NCBI GenBank assembly: GCA_965368585.1
Contig: CBDUNM010000085.1
Location: 1 to 21,355 of the forward strand
DNA from: JARRQB01 sp965368585
GTDB taxonomy: Bacteria; Pseudomonadota; Gammaproteobacteria; Chromatiales; Chromatiaceae
DNA: 21,355 nt
Direction: 5' to 3'
Positions 1 to 7,424 of this stretch are shown here, in pieces; position 1 is the stretch's first letter; every line of letters begins with the position of its first letter. The notes beneath the pieces are model-generated. The model saw nothing but the letters and a program-made list of their open reading frames with translations. It searched no databases and had not been told where the DNA came from. The position numbers and the translations under genes are program-made.

Positions 1-121
1 TATGCGCTGCGACGATGCCGACTAGCGTAGGTACTATCCAGTCAATTTCCGTCCAAGCAGGGGAGCAAACGGTCGCTGGACTAGGGCACCCACTCGATAT
101 GACGGTGTACCGGAAATTACT

Positions 122-140
122 AATAATGCGAATCATTATC
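122..140. promoter_or_regulatory. Putative Fur box (orphan)
   Basis: The 19 bases AATAATGCGAATCATTATC match the classical Fur operator GATAATGATAATCATTATC at 16 of 19 positions, counted by eye. Such sites bind ferric-loaded Fur and repress iron-uptake genes. No credible gene starts just downstream on either strand: the next real start, aprM, is about 450 bases away. The site may be left over from a lost gene, or may serve a gene beyond the left edge. The match is seen; the function is inferred. Confidence 0.5.
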
Positions 141-276
141 GTTAATGGAATATGGCCGTCAGGAGGTTCAAGCCTGGGCCGCGGACTGCCTGTAGGTCGC
201 ATACCCCCAAAACGCCGCTAGATTGAATGGCGCTTACTTAGCAGCTATCGTGGCGAAGTTGGCCCGCCGACACGGA

Positions 277-444
277 TTATTTCTTCCGGGAATCGCCGTG
301 AATACGTCCCTCATAAAAGAAGGCTCGACGGCGGCTTGCGGTGCTATGCGTTCCCTGCATTGCTTGCAAGTCCAGCCCTTTTCGTCCATGGCAAGGGCGT
401 TCGCCGCCTCGCGGGCTCACTCCTGCCGCCGACGTTTCCTCCAG
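277..444. repeat. Possible degenerate intergenic repeat with inverted arms
   Basis: The gene-free stretch ahead of aprM contains near-inverted arms CGACGGCGGC (326-335) and GCCGCCGACG (425-434), matching at 9 of 10 positions, flanked by TTCTTCCGGGA on the left and TTTCCTCCAGAAA on the right. The wording (an ACGTCCCT segment, then GGCTCGACGGCGGC) resembles short dispersed intergenic repeats I remember from gammaproteobacterial genomes. Only one copy lies in this window, so repetition is not shown here. Open frames across it look like chance. Confidence 0.3.
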
Positions 445-595
445 AAACGAGCCGTATCGTCTTAAGTTAAGTGCCATTACCGCTAGACGCTTATTTGTTT
501 TATGAGGGGAGAAAAAAGTTAGTTGGTGTCCGGTGTTGAATAATATGTAAATATAGGCGTTTGGTAATATTAACGACGTGTGGGAGAGCCTCCGT

Positions 596-1435
596 ATGAT
601 CACAGAAAACCCCTTCTCCGAATTGTCCGCCGTCATCTCGGTTGGCGTGATGCAGGGATACATAATACTTATGGTGCTTCTTGTTATCGGCGGCACGATT
701 CTGGATATGATCCACAAGGGCAGTGCCAAGTACTTTTTCGAGAACGCGAAAAAGGCCAAGCAACAAGCCAAACGTAACGTCAGCGGCGGTCAGAAAATTG
801 GCCTTGCGATACAAACCCTGGCCAACGAAGTCCTGACGTCTGGTGAGTTTGCCAACCCGCAACGCCGGATCTCGCATCTGCTGACCATGTACGGATTCAT
901 TATTTTCGTCGTAATGACCGCTGTGTTGATTTTCAATTACACACCGGGTGATCAAGCACCCGCTGCAATACCGCTCTTATGGCATCTTGGCGCGCTAATG
1001 CTGTGTGTCGGCGGTTATTGGTTTTGGTTCTTCATCCGCGTGGACGTTTCGTCTGAAGGTCATCCATGGTACCGCCTCACACGCGGTGACCTGTTTATCC
1101 TGTCGCTGCTTGCGACTGCGACATTCGGTCTGCTGTGGTCCTTGACCCAGGGCAGCACCGTCGGCTGGTTCTTTTTCGCTTTGTTCATTCTCTCCAGCAC
1201 GACCCTGTTCGGGACCGTGACGTGGTCAAAGTTTGCTCACATGTTTTTCAAGCCAGCTGCGGCGTTCCAAAAAAAGGTCACCAGGGCAGATGGCTCGCAA
1301 GAGAATCTTCCCGATCTGGGTGATCTGTCGGACCCCGCCTTGCAGGCGCGGTACCCGGATATCCCGGAATACATGGGCGAAAATCCTGGCTACATGGGGC
1401 TTGGCATCAAGCGTGAATCGCCGAGCCACTACTAA
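596..1435 (+). CDS. aprM: AprM, membrane anchor of APS reductase
   Basis: Putative membrane subunit thought to pass the electrons released by AprBA to the quinone pool. The 279-residue protein has about five hydrophobic segments: one near residues 18-38, one in the LLTMYGFIIFVVMTAV stretch, one around LLWHLGALMLCVGGYWFWFF, and two more before a soluble C-terminal tail of about 65 residues. This fits AprM, which is related to HdrE/QmoC-type anchors. ATG 596 is chosen because GGGAG lies 9 bases upstream. The frame is also open from GTG 578, but that start would lie upstream of the ribosome site. It is the first gene of aprMBA, 40 bases before aprB. Its position directly upstream of aprBA supports the name strongly. 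The electron-transfer role is inferred from the family. Confidence 0.9.
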   Translation: MITENPFSELSAVISVGVMQGYIILMVLLVIGGTILDMIHKGSAKYFFENAKKAKQQAKRNVSGGQKIGLAIQTLANEVLTSGEFANPQRRISHLLTMYGFIIFVVMTAVLIFNYTPGDQAPAAIPLLWHLGALMLCVGGYWFWFFIRVDVSSEGHPWYRLTRGDLFILSLLATATFGLLWSLTQGSTVGWFFFALFILSSTTLFGTVTWSKFAHMFFKPAAAFQKKVTRADGSQENLPDLGDLSDPALQARYPDIPEYMGENPGYMGLGIKRESPSHY

Positions 1436-1475
1436 GCCGTTCCGTCTGATCAACAATTTTTGAGAGAGAATTGAT

Positions 1476-1958
1476 ATGCCAACTTTTGTATATATGACGC
1501 GTTGTGACGGCTGTGGACACTGTGTTGATATCTGCCCTTCAGACATCATGCACATTGACCCGACGTTGCGCCGTGCATACAACATCGAGCCCAACATGTG
1601 CTGGGAATGTTATTCGTGTGTCAAGGCCTGTCCTCACCACGCAATTGACGTTCGCGGCTATGCCGACTTCGCCCCTCTGGGCCACTCGGTACGTGTAATC
1701 CGTGATGAGGAAAAAGGTGTCATTGCGTGGCGGATTAAGTCCCGTAACGGTGAGACCGACCTGAACTTGTTGGCACCCATCACGACGAAACCCTGGGGCG
1801 AGCACATTCCGCAACTCCGGGACGTGCCGGCGCCGACCCAGGAGCAGCGTGAAAGCCAGCTGCTGTTCAACGAACCCAAATACATTCGCCTCGACGATGG
1901 TGATATTCACACCCTCGAGTCTAATGGTCTGAAAATGAAAGCAGGGGTGTACTACTAA
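1476..1958 (+). CDS. aprB: Adenylylsulfate reductase, beta subunit (AprB)
   Basis: Iron-sulfur subunit of dissimilatory APS reductase. It carries electrons between the FAD of AprA and the membrane partner. The 160-residue protein has a ferredoxin-like N-terminal half with two [4Fe-4S] cysteine sets: C10, C13, C16 and C20, then C42, C45, C48 and C52 (motifs CDGCGHCVDICP and CWECYSCVKACP). The C-terminal tail, about 100 residues, is typical of AprB and wraps around AprA in known structures. GAGAGA lies just upstream of ATG 1476. The stop codon shares one base with the aprA start (TAATG), so the two genes are probably translationally coupled. No residue looks unusual. Confidence 0.97.
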   Translation: MPTFVYMTRCDGCGHCVDICPSDIMHIDPTLRRAYNIEPNMCWECYSCVKACPHHAIDVRGYADFAPLGHSVRVIRDEEKGVIAWRIKSRNGETDLNLLAPITTKPWGEHIPQLRDVPAPTQEQRESQLLFNEPKYIRLDDGDIHTLESNGLKMKAGVYY

Positions 1959-3826
1959 TGGGCTACAAAACAATCGTAGAAGACGACATCGACATCCTGG
2001 TCGCAGGTGCTGGACTCGGTGGAACCGGTGCTGCCTGGGAAGCCCGCTACTGGGGTAAGGACAAGAAGATCGTTATTGCTGAAAAAGCGAACATTGACCG
2101 TTCCGGTGCCGTTGCACAGGGTCTTTACGCGATCAACTGCTACATGGGAACCCGTTTCGGTGAGAACAACCCGGAAGATCACGTGCGTTACGCTCGTATG
2201 GATCTGATGGGCATGGTTCGCGAAGACCTGCTGTTCGACATGGCTCGCCACGTGGACTCTGCTGTTCACCAGTTCGAAGAGTGGGGCTTGCCGCTGATGC
2301 GTGACCCGAAGTCCGGCGCGTACCAGCGTGAAGGTCGCTGGCAGATCATGATTCACGGCGAATCCTACAAGCCTATCGTGGCTGAAGCTGCGAAGAAGTC
2401 GGCTGACAAGGTTTTCAACCGCATCTGCGTTACCCATCTGCTGATGGACGACGCCAAAGAGAATCGAGTTGCCGGTGCTGTCGGCTTCAACGTGCGTACC
2501 GGTGACTACCACGTCTTCAAGTCGAAGACTGTTATCGTCGGCGCTGGTGGCGCATCCAACATCTTCAAGCCGCGTTCGGTGGGTGAAGGTGCCGGTCGTG
2601 TGTGGTACGCACCTTGGTCCTCCGGTTCCGCTTACGGTTTGATGATCGGCGCCGGCGCAAAGATGACCCAGATGGAAAACCGTATCGTACTCGCCCGCTT
2701 CAAGGACGGTTACGGCCCGGTTGGTGCCTACTTCCTGCATCTGAAGACCTACACCCAGAATTGCAATGGCGAAGAGTACGAATCCAAGTGGTTCCCGGCT
2801 TTGACCGAAATGGTGGGTAAGGAATATCTGGATACCGAAAACCAGCATTTGTCCCATAAGCCAATCCCGACCTGTCTGCGTAACCACGCGTTCATCAACG
2901 AGGTCGCCGCCGGTCGTGGCCCGATCCACATGGTCACCATGGAAGCCTTCCAGGATCCGCACTTGGAAGAGATCGGCTGGCACAACTTCCTGGGTATGAC
3001 CGTTGGCCAGGCTGTGCTGTGGGCAGCAACCGACGTTAACCCGAAGTATGAGAACCCGGAACTGACAACCTCCGAGCCCTACGTCATGGGCTCCCACGCC
3101 ACCGGTTGCGGCGCCTGGTGCTCCGGTCCGGAAGACATATCTCCGGACGAGTACTTCTGGGGCTACAACCGAATGACCACAGTTGAGGGGCTGTTCGGTG
3201 CCGGCGACGCGGTCGGCGGTACTCCTCACGCTTTCTCCTCGGGTTCCTTCACCGAAGGCCGTCTGGCAGCCAAGGCCGCTTGCAAGTACATCGACGATGG
3301 CAAAGCAGAGGGTATTCGTGTTTCCCAGGAGCAGGTCGACCGTCGCAAGGCTGAGATCTACAAGCCGATGGAGCACTACAAGATCTACCGTAACGAAATC
3401 GTTGCCGGTTCCGTTAACCCGAACTACATCAACCCGCGTCAGGGTCTGGATCGCCTGCAGAAGCTGATGGATGAGTACTGTGGCGGCGTAACCGTCAACT
3501 ACATGACCAACGAAAAGCTGCTGCTGATCGGACTTAAGAAGATGAAGGTCCTCGAGGAGGATCTGGAGAAGATCGCTGCAGAGAACATTCACGAACTGTT
3601 GCGTGCATGGGAACTGAAGCATCGCCATCTGTCCGCTGAGGCAGTGTTCCAGCACACCCTGTTCCGCAAGGAAACCCGTTGGCCAGGCTACTACTACCGC
3701 GGCGATGCCATGAAGCTGAACGACGATGAATGGCACGTACTGACCGTGTCCCGTCGTGATCCGCAGACTGGCGAGTACACCATGGAAAAGGCGCCTTGTT
3801 ACCACATCGTGGGTAAAGACGAATAG
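1958..3826 (+). CDS. aprA: Adenylylsulfate reductase, alpha subunit (AprA)
   Basis: Catalytic FAD subunit. In sulfur oxidisers the AprBA complex oxidises sulfite with AMP to adenosine 5'-phosphosulfate in the cytoplasm, releasing two electrons. The 622 residues match the family length. The dinucleotide-binding motif GAGLGGTG is at residues 17-24, followed by the RSGAVAQGLYAINCYMG segment (48-64) and, near the middle, the conserved HATGCGAWCSGPEDISPDEY region typical of AprA. Codon use is strongly biased and regular, as expected of a highly expressed gene, and this bias also produces a very long antisense frame. The start overlaps the aprB stop by one base. Two terminator hairpins follow. The presence of AprM suggests the oxidative direction; sat (ATP sulfurylase) is not in the window. 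Confidence 0.98.
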   Translation: MGYKTIVEDDIDILVAGAGLGGTGAAWEARYWGKDKKIVIAEKANIDRSGAVAQGLYAINCYMGTRFGENNPEDHVRYARMDLMGMVREDLLFDMARHVDSAVHQFEEWGLPLMRDPKSGAYQREGRWQIMIHGESYKPIVAEAAKKSADKVFNRICVTHLLMDDAKENRVAGAVGFNVRTGDYHVFKSKTVIVGAGGASNIFKPRSVGEGAGRVWYAPWSSGSAYGLMIGAGAKMTQMENRIVLARFKDGYGPVGAYFLHLKTYTQNCNGEEYESKWFPALTEMVGKEYLDTENQHLSHKPIPTCLRNHAFINEVAAGRGPIHMVTMEAFQDPHLEEIGWHNFLGMTVGQAVLWAATDVNPKYENPELTTSEPYVMGSHATGCGAWCSGPEDISPDEYFWGYNRMTTVEGLFGAGDAVGGTPHAFSSGSFTEGRLAAKAACKYIDDGKAEGIRVSQEQVDRRKAEIYKPMEHYKIYRNEIVAGSVNPNYINPRQGLDRLQKLMDEYCGGVTVNYMTNEKLLLIGLKKMKVLEEDLEKIAAENIHELLRAWELKHRHLSAEAVFQHTLFRKETRWPGYYYRGDAMKLNDDEWHVLTVSRRDPQTGEYTMEKAPCYHIVGKDE

Positions 3827-3841
3827 TCGTCTGACCCATTG

Positions 3842-3862
3842 GGGGGCGTGAGTCACGCCCCC
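3842..3862 (+). terminator. GC-rich hairpin after aprA
   Basis: Arms GGGGGCGTGA and TCACGCCCCC pair perfectly around a single central base and start 15 bases after the aprA stop. No T-run follows directly, so on its own it is more likely to stabilise the 3' end or assist the second hairpin. Confidence 0.6.
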
Positions 3863-3871
3863 TGGCGTGAT

Positions 3872-3907
3872 AAAAAAAGATCAACATTAATTTGTTGATC
3901 TTTTTTT
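3872..3907. terminator. Bidirectional Rho-independent terminator of aprMBA
   Basis: A 14-base-pair stem (AAAAAAAGATCAAC / GTTGATCTTTTTTT) encloses an 8-base loop, ATTAATTT. The T-run on one strand and the A-run on the other let it work in both directions. It closes the apr operon and separates it from the gene at 3995. Confidence 0.88.
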
Positions 3908-3994
3908 ACAGAACATTGTTATTTGACGTGTGCCGTCTCCCGAGACAGGGGCGGCAACCCGCAGCGTACCATAGACTATCGCAGAGAACTTCGC

Positions 3995-4345
3995 ATGAAT
4001 ATCATTGACAACTCCGACGAAGACATCTTGGAGGTTGCGCGTCCTTACTGGGAAGATCTGATCAAGTACTCCAACAAGGGGCAGTACGGAAAATTTGTCC
4101 GCAATTTTTCTTATGACCTGCTGCTTGGCCTGAACGAGGTTGAAGTCGGTAAGCAATTCAGCAGGAGTGAGCTGACGCGCAATCTGTCTACCGACTACGA
4201 TTTTCTCGGCATAATCCGACGCGGCGAGCACGTAACCTGTCTGTTTCGAGTCCGCAGCACCAAGAAGGAAGGCGAGTGGCTGGGCAGAATGGTGCTGGGT
4301 TATGAGCGAGGCGAAGTGAAGATTTTCGCGGCTTCGATCTTCTGA
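3995..4345 (+). CDS. Small protein of unknown function downstream of apr, possibly NTF2-like
   Basis: A 116-residue soluble protein with no signal peptide or membrane segment. The N-terminal half is helical and acidic (NSDEDILEVARPYWEDLIKYSNKG). The C-terminal half alternates short charged and hydrophobic strands (VTCLFRVRSTKK, WLGRMVLGYERGEVKIFAASIF). This pattern would suit an NTF2/SnoaL-like cone fold, but that is inference from the pattern only. ATG 3995 is preferred, with AGAGA about 9 bases before it; the frame also opens at 3923, where the extra N-terminus MTCAVSRDRGG looks non-coding. The next gene starts seven bases after its stop, so the two are probably cotranscribed and coupled. 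The apr terminators separate it from aprA. Confidence 0.8.
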   Translation: MNIIDNSDEDILEVARPYWEDLIKYSNKGQYGKFVRNFSYDLLLGLNEVEVGKQFSRSELTRNLSTDYDFLGIIRRGEHVTCLFRVRSTKKEGEWLGRMVLGYERGEVKIFAASIF

Positions 4346-4351
4346 GTGACT

Positions 4352-4867
4352 ATGAAAGACACCATACAGGACAATAAATTCGTTGAACTGAACTACCAGG
4401 TTCTCGATGAAAAAACCGGTCAGATTCTATCGACCGTGGAGTTTCCCATCAGTTATGTACATGGTGCAGACCAGATACTTGCGGTTGCGGTCACGGCGCA
4501 GCTGGAAGGTCGGGAAGCCGGCGATGTCATCGAGGTGCCCATCGACGGCAACCTGATTTACGGCCCGCGTGACGAAAACCTGGTTTTCACCGATCGCATC
4601 GAAAACGTGCCCGAAGAGTACCGGGAAGTCGGTATGAAGATACTGATGGAAAACGAAAAGGGGGAGCCGCGGGAATTCATCGTCACCCGCTTGGATGGAA
4701 AAACCCTGACCGTCGATGGCAACAACCCGCTGTGTGGCAGAGACCTGGTTTTCAAGCTCGAAGTCCTGACCGTCCGGGATGCGTCACCTGAAGAGATCGA
4801 AGCCGGCACCAAGATCGTCGATGGACCGGACATCGACATTGATCCTGATCGCATCGTGCCTATTTGA
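4352..4867 (+). CDS. FKBP-type peptidyl-prolyl isomerase, SlyD-like
   Basis: Catalyses cis-trans isomerisation of peptide bonds before proline and probably acts as a folding helper in the cytoplasm. About 171 residues. The N-terminal strand VELNYQVLDEKTGQIL, the segment SYVHGADQILAV, the inserted flap in the middle, and the C-terminal signature VDGNNPLCGRDLVFKLEVL followed by VRDASPEEI are typical of SlyD. The histidine- and cysteine-rich metal-binding tail of E. coli SlyD is absent; the tail is acidic instead (PDIDIDPDRI). ATG 4352 is used; GTG 4346 in the same frame is possible and would directly abut the upstream stop. It forms a pair with the preceding gene. Confidence 0.88.
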   Translation: MKDTIQDNKFVELNYQVLDEKTGQILSTVEFPISYVHGADQILAVAVTAQLEGREAGDVIEVPIDGNLIYGPRDENLVFTDRIENVPEEYREVGMKILMENEKGEPREFIVTRLDGKTLTVDGNNPLCGRDLVFKLEVLTVRDASPEEIEAGTKIVDGPDIDIDPDRIVPI

Positions 4868-4875
4868 GCCACTTG

Positions 4876-4903
4876 TGCGGGCCCGGATCAGATCTAGCCC
4901 GCA
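4876..4903. terminator. Hairpin between convergent genes
   Basis: Arms TGCGGGC (4876-4882) and GCCCGCA (4897-4903) lie between the prolyl isomerase stop and the stop of the convergent gene, slightly overlapping the latter. There is no T-run, so a termination role is only plausible. Confidence 0.3.
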
Positions 4904-5205
4904 AACAGTTTCTTCAAAACGTTGATTACGTATTCGTAGGTGTAAGAATTCTCTCCGCAGTGAACGATTTCGTCATCGTTCTTGCGGAAAGCCAGATAGG
5001 GATGAACCTCGACGCCGTCAGACTCGATAACTGTCGTGTCATCAATGATACTGGCGACGCTGAACGCGATGTTGGCTGTCAGTTCCTCGAGTTTCTCACC
5101 TTCCAGTCCCCCTTCAACGAGCTTCGTCATGATGCTCTCGATAATCTCCTCGATGAATAATTCCTGATATTCATCGAACGCTTCAGTTTCCAGTTTGAGA
5201 TTCAT
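4894..5205 (-). CDS. Small acidic protein of unknown function
   Basis: An acidic protein of 103 residues if it starts at the ATG whose complement is 5203-5205 (MNLKLETEAFDEYQELF). An in-frame ATG at 5251-5253 would add 16 basic residues (MIKLRKQSKYFSLDQA), and the frame stays open to 5295. Neither start has a strong ribosome site. The sequence is mostly amphipathic helix (EEIIESIMTKLVEGGLEGEKLEELTANIAFSVASIID), then a short strand-rich part (VEVHPYLAFRKNDDEIVHCGENSYTYEYVINVLKKL). It has no membrane segment and only one cysteine. I do not recognise the family. It is convergent with the prolyl isomerase and divergent from the gene at 5402. Confidence 0.75.
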   Translation of the reverse strand: MNLKLETEAFDEYQELFIEEIIESIMTKLVEGGLEGEKLEELTANIAFSVASIIDDTTVIESDGVEVHPYLAFRKNDDEIVHCGENSYTYEYVINVLKKLFAG

Positions 5206-5401
5206 GGCCTGGTCCAAGGAAAAGTATTTAGATTGTTTCCGCAATTTTATCATGGCGATGATACGAGGCGGTGAACCGTGACCAGGGTCGGTCAACCGAG
5301 CGCGTCTGCCTCAATCGAGATCGGCAATTGCGAATGGTGTTATAGTTCGCCCTACAAGTCAGCGGCAGCTGATTCCGTATTTCTCTGATTATGTCCAATA
5401 C

Positions 5402-6130
5402 ATGAGCTTACTCGTTATCGAAATACCTGCCATTTCTGACGTGGCCCTGGAGATCATGAAGCGCGTGATAAGCGAGAACGAGAGCACGCAAGCAATCTCC
5501 GACGAAAAATCAGGCCCCATACCATTGGCCTCTGCCCTGTCAGATTTTTTTCAACTCGCGTCCGGACTGGAATACGAAGGACGGCAACCGGATACCGAAG
5601 TGATATCCGAGCTCGCCTATCACGCCCTGGATTTGGTCGACAGGTTGTCATATCAACTCCGTCAACTTGACATCCATGACCAGCGTGACAACCTCGCGCG
5701 CGTATTTGCTTCGCTGGCTGTCTGGTTCGCACGCCACAGCGCGGTACTGGACAACCTCGACGGCGCGGCTGAAGGTTTCGCCATCCTGGTAAACGGTGAA
5801 AGCAAAAAAGGTGAACTCGTAAAGCTGACTCGGCTTATGGATGAGGTATTGGAAGCGGCGTCCGATGATCTGAAGGTGGACGCAGACAGGAGCAATCCGT
5901 GGCGTCCCTGGCGAGTACTGAATCTCAATTCAGGCGTTGCCGCCACGCGATCCCTGGATGTGCAGCTGATGCAGAGCACGTTTGAGAAGCTGGGTCGTCG
6001 GCTGCCTTACGACATGCCGGGATTTTTCGCTGACGGTAAAAGGCAATTGGACGCTCAGGACGTCCCGCAGGAAGCGCGTGATGTGATGAGTCGGTACGCT
6101 GAAAAATGGTTGGCCCGGCCAGTTCACTGA
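5402..6130 (+). CDS. Protein of unknown function, 242 residues
   Basis: A soluble, largely helical, acidic protein without signal peptide or membrane segments. It begins with MSLLVIEIPAISDVALEIMKRV. It contains helical stretches rich in Leu, Ala, Asp and Arg (LAYHALDLVDRLSYQLRQLDIHDQRDNLARVFASLAVWFARH), then LVKLTRLMDEVLEAASDDL, and the more conserved-looking segment NPWRPWRVLNLNSGVAATRSLDVQLMQ. I do not recognise a catalytic motif or a named family. No clear ribosome site precedes ATG 5402. The minus-strand gene upstream diverges from it, so a promoter probably lies between 5206 and 5401. Length, codon use and the absence of longer competing frames support it as a real gene. Confidence 0.8.
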   Translation: MSLLVIEIPAISDVALEIMKRVISENESTQAISDEKSGPIPLASALSDFFQLASGLEYEGRQPDTEVISELAYHALDLVDRLSYQLRQLDIHDQRDNLARVFASLAVWFARHSAVLDNLDGAAEGFAILVNGESKKGELVKLTRLMDEVLEAASDDLKVDADRSNPWRPWRVLNLNSGVAATRSLDVQLMQSTFEKLGRRLPYDMPGFFADGKRQLDAQDVPQEARDVMSRYAEKWLARPVH

Positions 6131-6163
6131 GGTTCGGTGCATCGCCTGCTTGCTGGGCGCTGG

Positions 6164-6350
6164 GTTTAAAGAACGGCGCACGGCTATACCGGCGAGCTAT
6201 CGAACTTTAAACGGGTCGTGTCTATGAGCCGAGAATCCTCAGTTGAACGCTTCGAGAATTACATAGGTTATTGGATTATCGATAAAAACGCGCACCCATT
6301 CGGTTCACTCCTTGTGTAAACGCTGCTACGGCCTCCAGCGCGCAGCGTTT
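6164..6350. other. Gene-free stretch with two inverted repeats
   Basis: The 315 bases between the genes at 5402 and 6446 hold no convincing gene. Two symmetric elements stand out: GTTTAAAG (6164-6171) with CTTTAAAC (6205-6212), spaced by 33 bases, and a 9-base-pair hairpin AAACGCTGC (6318-6326) with GCAGCGTTT (6342-6350) around a 15-base loop. Neither is followed by a T-run. The second could be a weak terminator or a repeat remnant; the first could be an operator. Both roles are guesses. Confidence 0.35.
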
Positions 6351-6445
6351 GACTCGTTGGAACCGTACCACTATTCCGCCTCGTCATGCCTTGCCAGACA
6401 CTACGCGATGCGCACCCTGGAGGCCGTCCAACTGAGGATTCTAGG

Positions 6446-6745
6446 TTGAAGCTGATTCAAAAACACATTCTTAAAGGCACTCAGGAATTCGAACTTCTAG
6501 ACGATGAAATTCATGTCCGGATCAAAGCACCATTTAAGGAAAAAGAATTCACTGTGCCTCTGGCTATTCTGAACCCTGAACCAGTTTCCGATGATTCACA
6601 CTTGCATTTTCATAGCCGGGTTAAATGTGGACCGCTGTTGTCGCTGCGTCTTAACAAACCCAATACAGAAGAGTTCAACGCTTTCGTCGATGCGGTAAAA
6701 CAAAAGGCGCTTGAACAGTTTAACGCCTTTGCCGGTATCAAATAG
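6446..6745 (+). CDS. Single-domain paralogue of the protein at 6780-7418, unknown function
   Basis: A 99-residue soluble protein whose whole length aligns with the first ~100 residues of the converging gene at 6780-7418. Well over half of the positions are identical by eye, including LKGT.EFE, VRIK, LNPEPV, PLLSL, KPN, EFNAFV, VKQKA and FNAFAG. The start is set at TTG 6446 because GAGG lies 8 bases upstream and the paralogue begins only three residues earlier. An in-frame ATG at 6386 would add 20 residues (MPCQTLRDAHPGGRPTEDSR) that have no counterpart. The family is not recognised. The two genes end tail to tail, 34 bases apart, so the pair probably arose by local duplication and inversion. 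Confidence 0.75.
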   Translation: MKLIQKHILKGTQEFELLDDEIHVRIKAPFKEKEFTVPLAILNPEPVSDDSHLHFHSRVKCGPLLSLRLNKPNTEEFNAFVDAVKQKALEQFNAFAGIK

Positions 6746-6779
6746 ATTGTAAAGGCTTCGCTCGAGAAATTCTGCGTGT

Positions 6780-7418
6780 TTACCAGCTGGCGAAAGGATC
6801 ATCCGACAGCAGCATGCCAATGTATGGGGCGTAAGTTAAGACCGCGCCTTGAAGAGAACCCAGCGCGTTAAACTCATTAATCATGCGCGACAGGTATGAT
6901 TCATTCTGGGGATCGGCTTGAAGCGCTTCAAGGGCGGATAAGAAAGGTCCGATCTTTTCCGTACCAACGTGCGCCGAGAGCATATGGATGGCGTTTGCAA
7001 TACCCTCGGGGGAGATGCTCTTGTTTTTCCTTGTCGCGCGCCTACTTTCGGGCGTGTCAAACTCAGGTGGCTCGTGGTAGACATTACCGTTCAACGCAGC
7101 AGGTGTTCCAGACTTCAGCCCGGCAAATGCGTTGAATTCGTCGCGTGCCTTTTGCTTGACAAGATTCACGAAAGCATTGAACTCTCGCCGGTTGGGTTTT
7201 GCCAGAAAAAGCGACAGCAAGGGTTCGTTATTGACGCGACTGGTAAACTCGAGAAATGATTTGCCTATGACCGGCTCCGGGTTCAACACCGTAAGCATCA
7301 CGGTCAGCGACTCCTCTTTATCGAAACGCGGTTTGATACGAACATTGATTACATCATCGATAATCTCGAATTCGCGAGTGCCTTTTAGTAAGTGATTTTG
7401 TACGAGTTTAGTTGTCAT
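6780..7418 (-). CDS. Two-part protein of unknown function, paralogous N-terminal domain
   Basis: A 212-residue soluble protein. Residues 1 to about 102 are the domain shared with the short gene at 6446. After a polar linker (PPEFDTPESRRATRKNKSISPEG) comes a helical C-terminal part of about 80 residues that ends in VLTYAPYIGMLLSDDPFASW. No signal peptide and no catalytic motif were recognised. It is the last gene of a minus-strand operon, starting six bases after the acetyltransferase stop, without an obvious ribosome site, which suggests translational coupling. The tight link to an acetyltransferase hints at a shared process, but nothing in the sequence says which. Confidence 0.85.
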   Translation of the reverse strand: MTTKLVQNHLLKGTREFEIIDDVINVRIKPRFDKEESLTVMLTVLNPEPVIGKSFLEFTSRVNNEPLLSLFLAKPNRREFNAFVNLVKQKARDEFNAFAGLKSGTPAALNGNVYHEPPEFDTPESRRATRKNKSISPEGIANAIHMLSAHVGTEKIGPFLSALEALQADPQNESYLSRMINEFNALGSLQGAVLTYAPYIGMLLSDDPFASW

Positions 7419-7424
7419 AACGTG

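Noticed and set aside
15..465. Two short plus-strand frames at the left end
   Set aside because: They have no ribosome site, odd composition and no recognisable domain, and they lie over the Fur box and the putative repeat.
1955..3856. A 633-codon open frame antisense to aprA
   Set aside because: It is a shadow of the strongly biased codon use of aprA. It has no ribosome site or domain, and aprA itself is certain.
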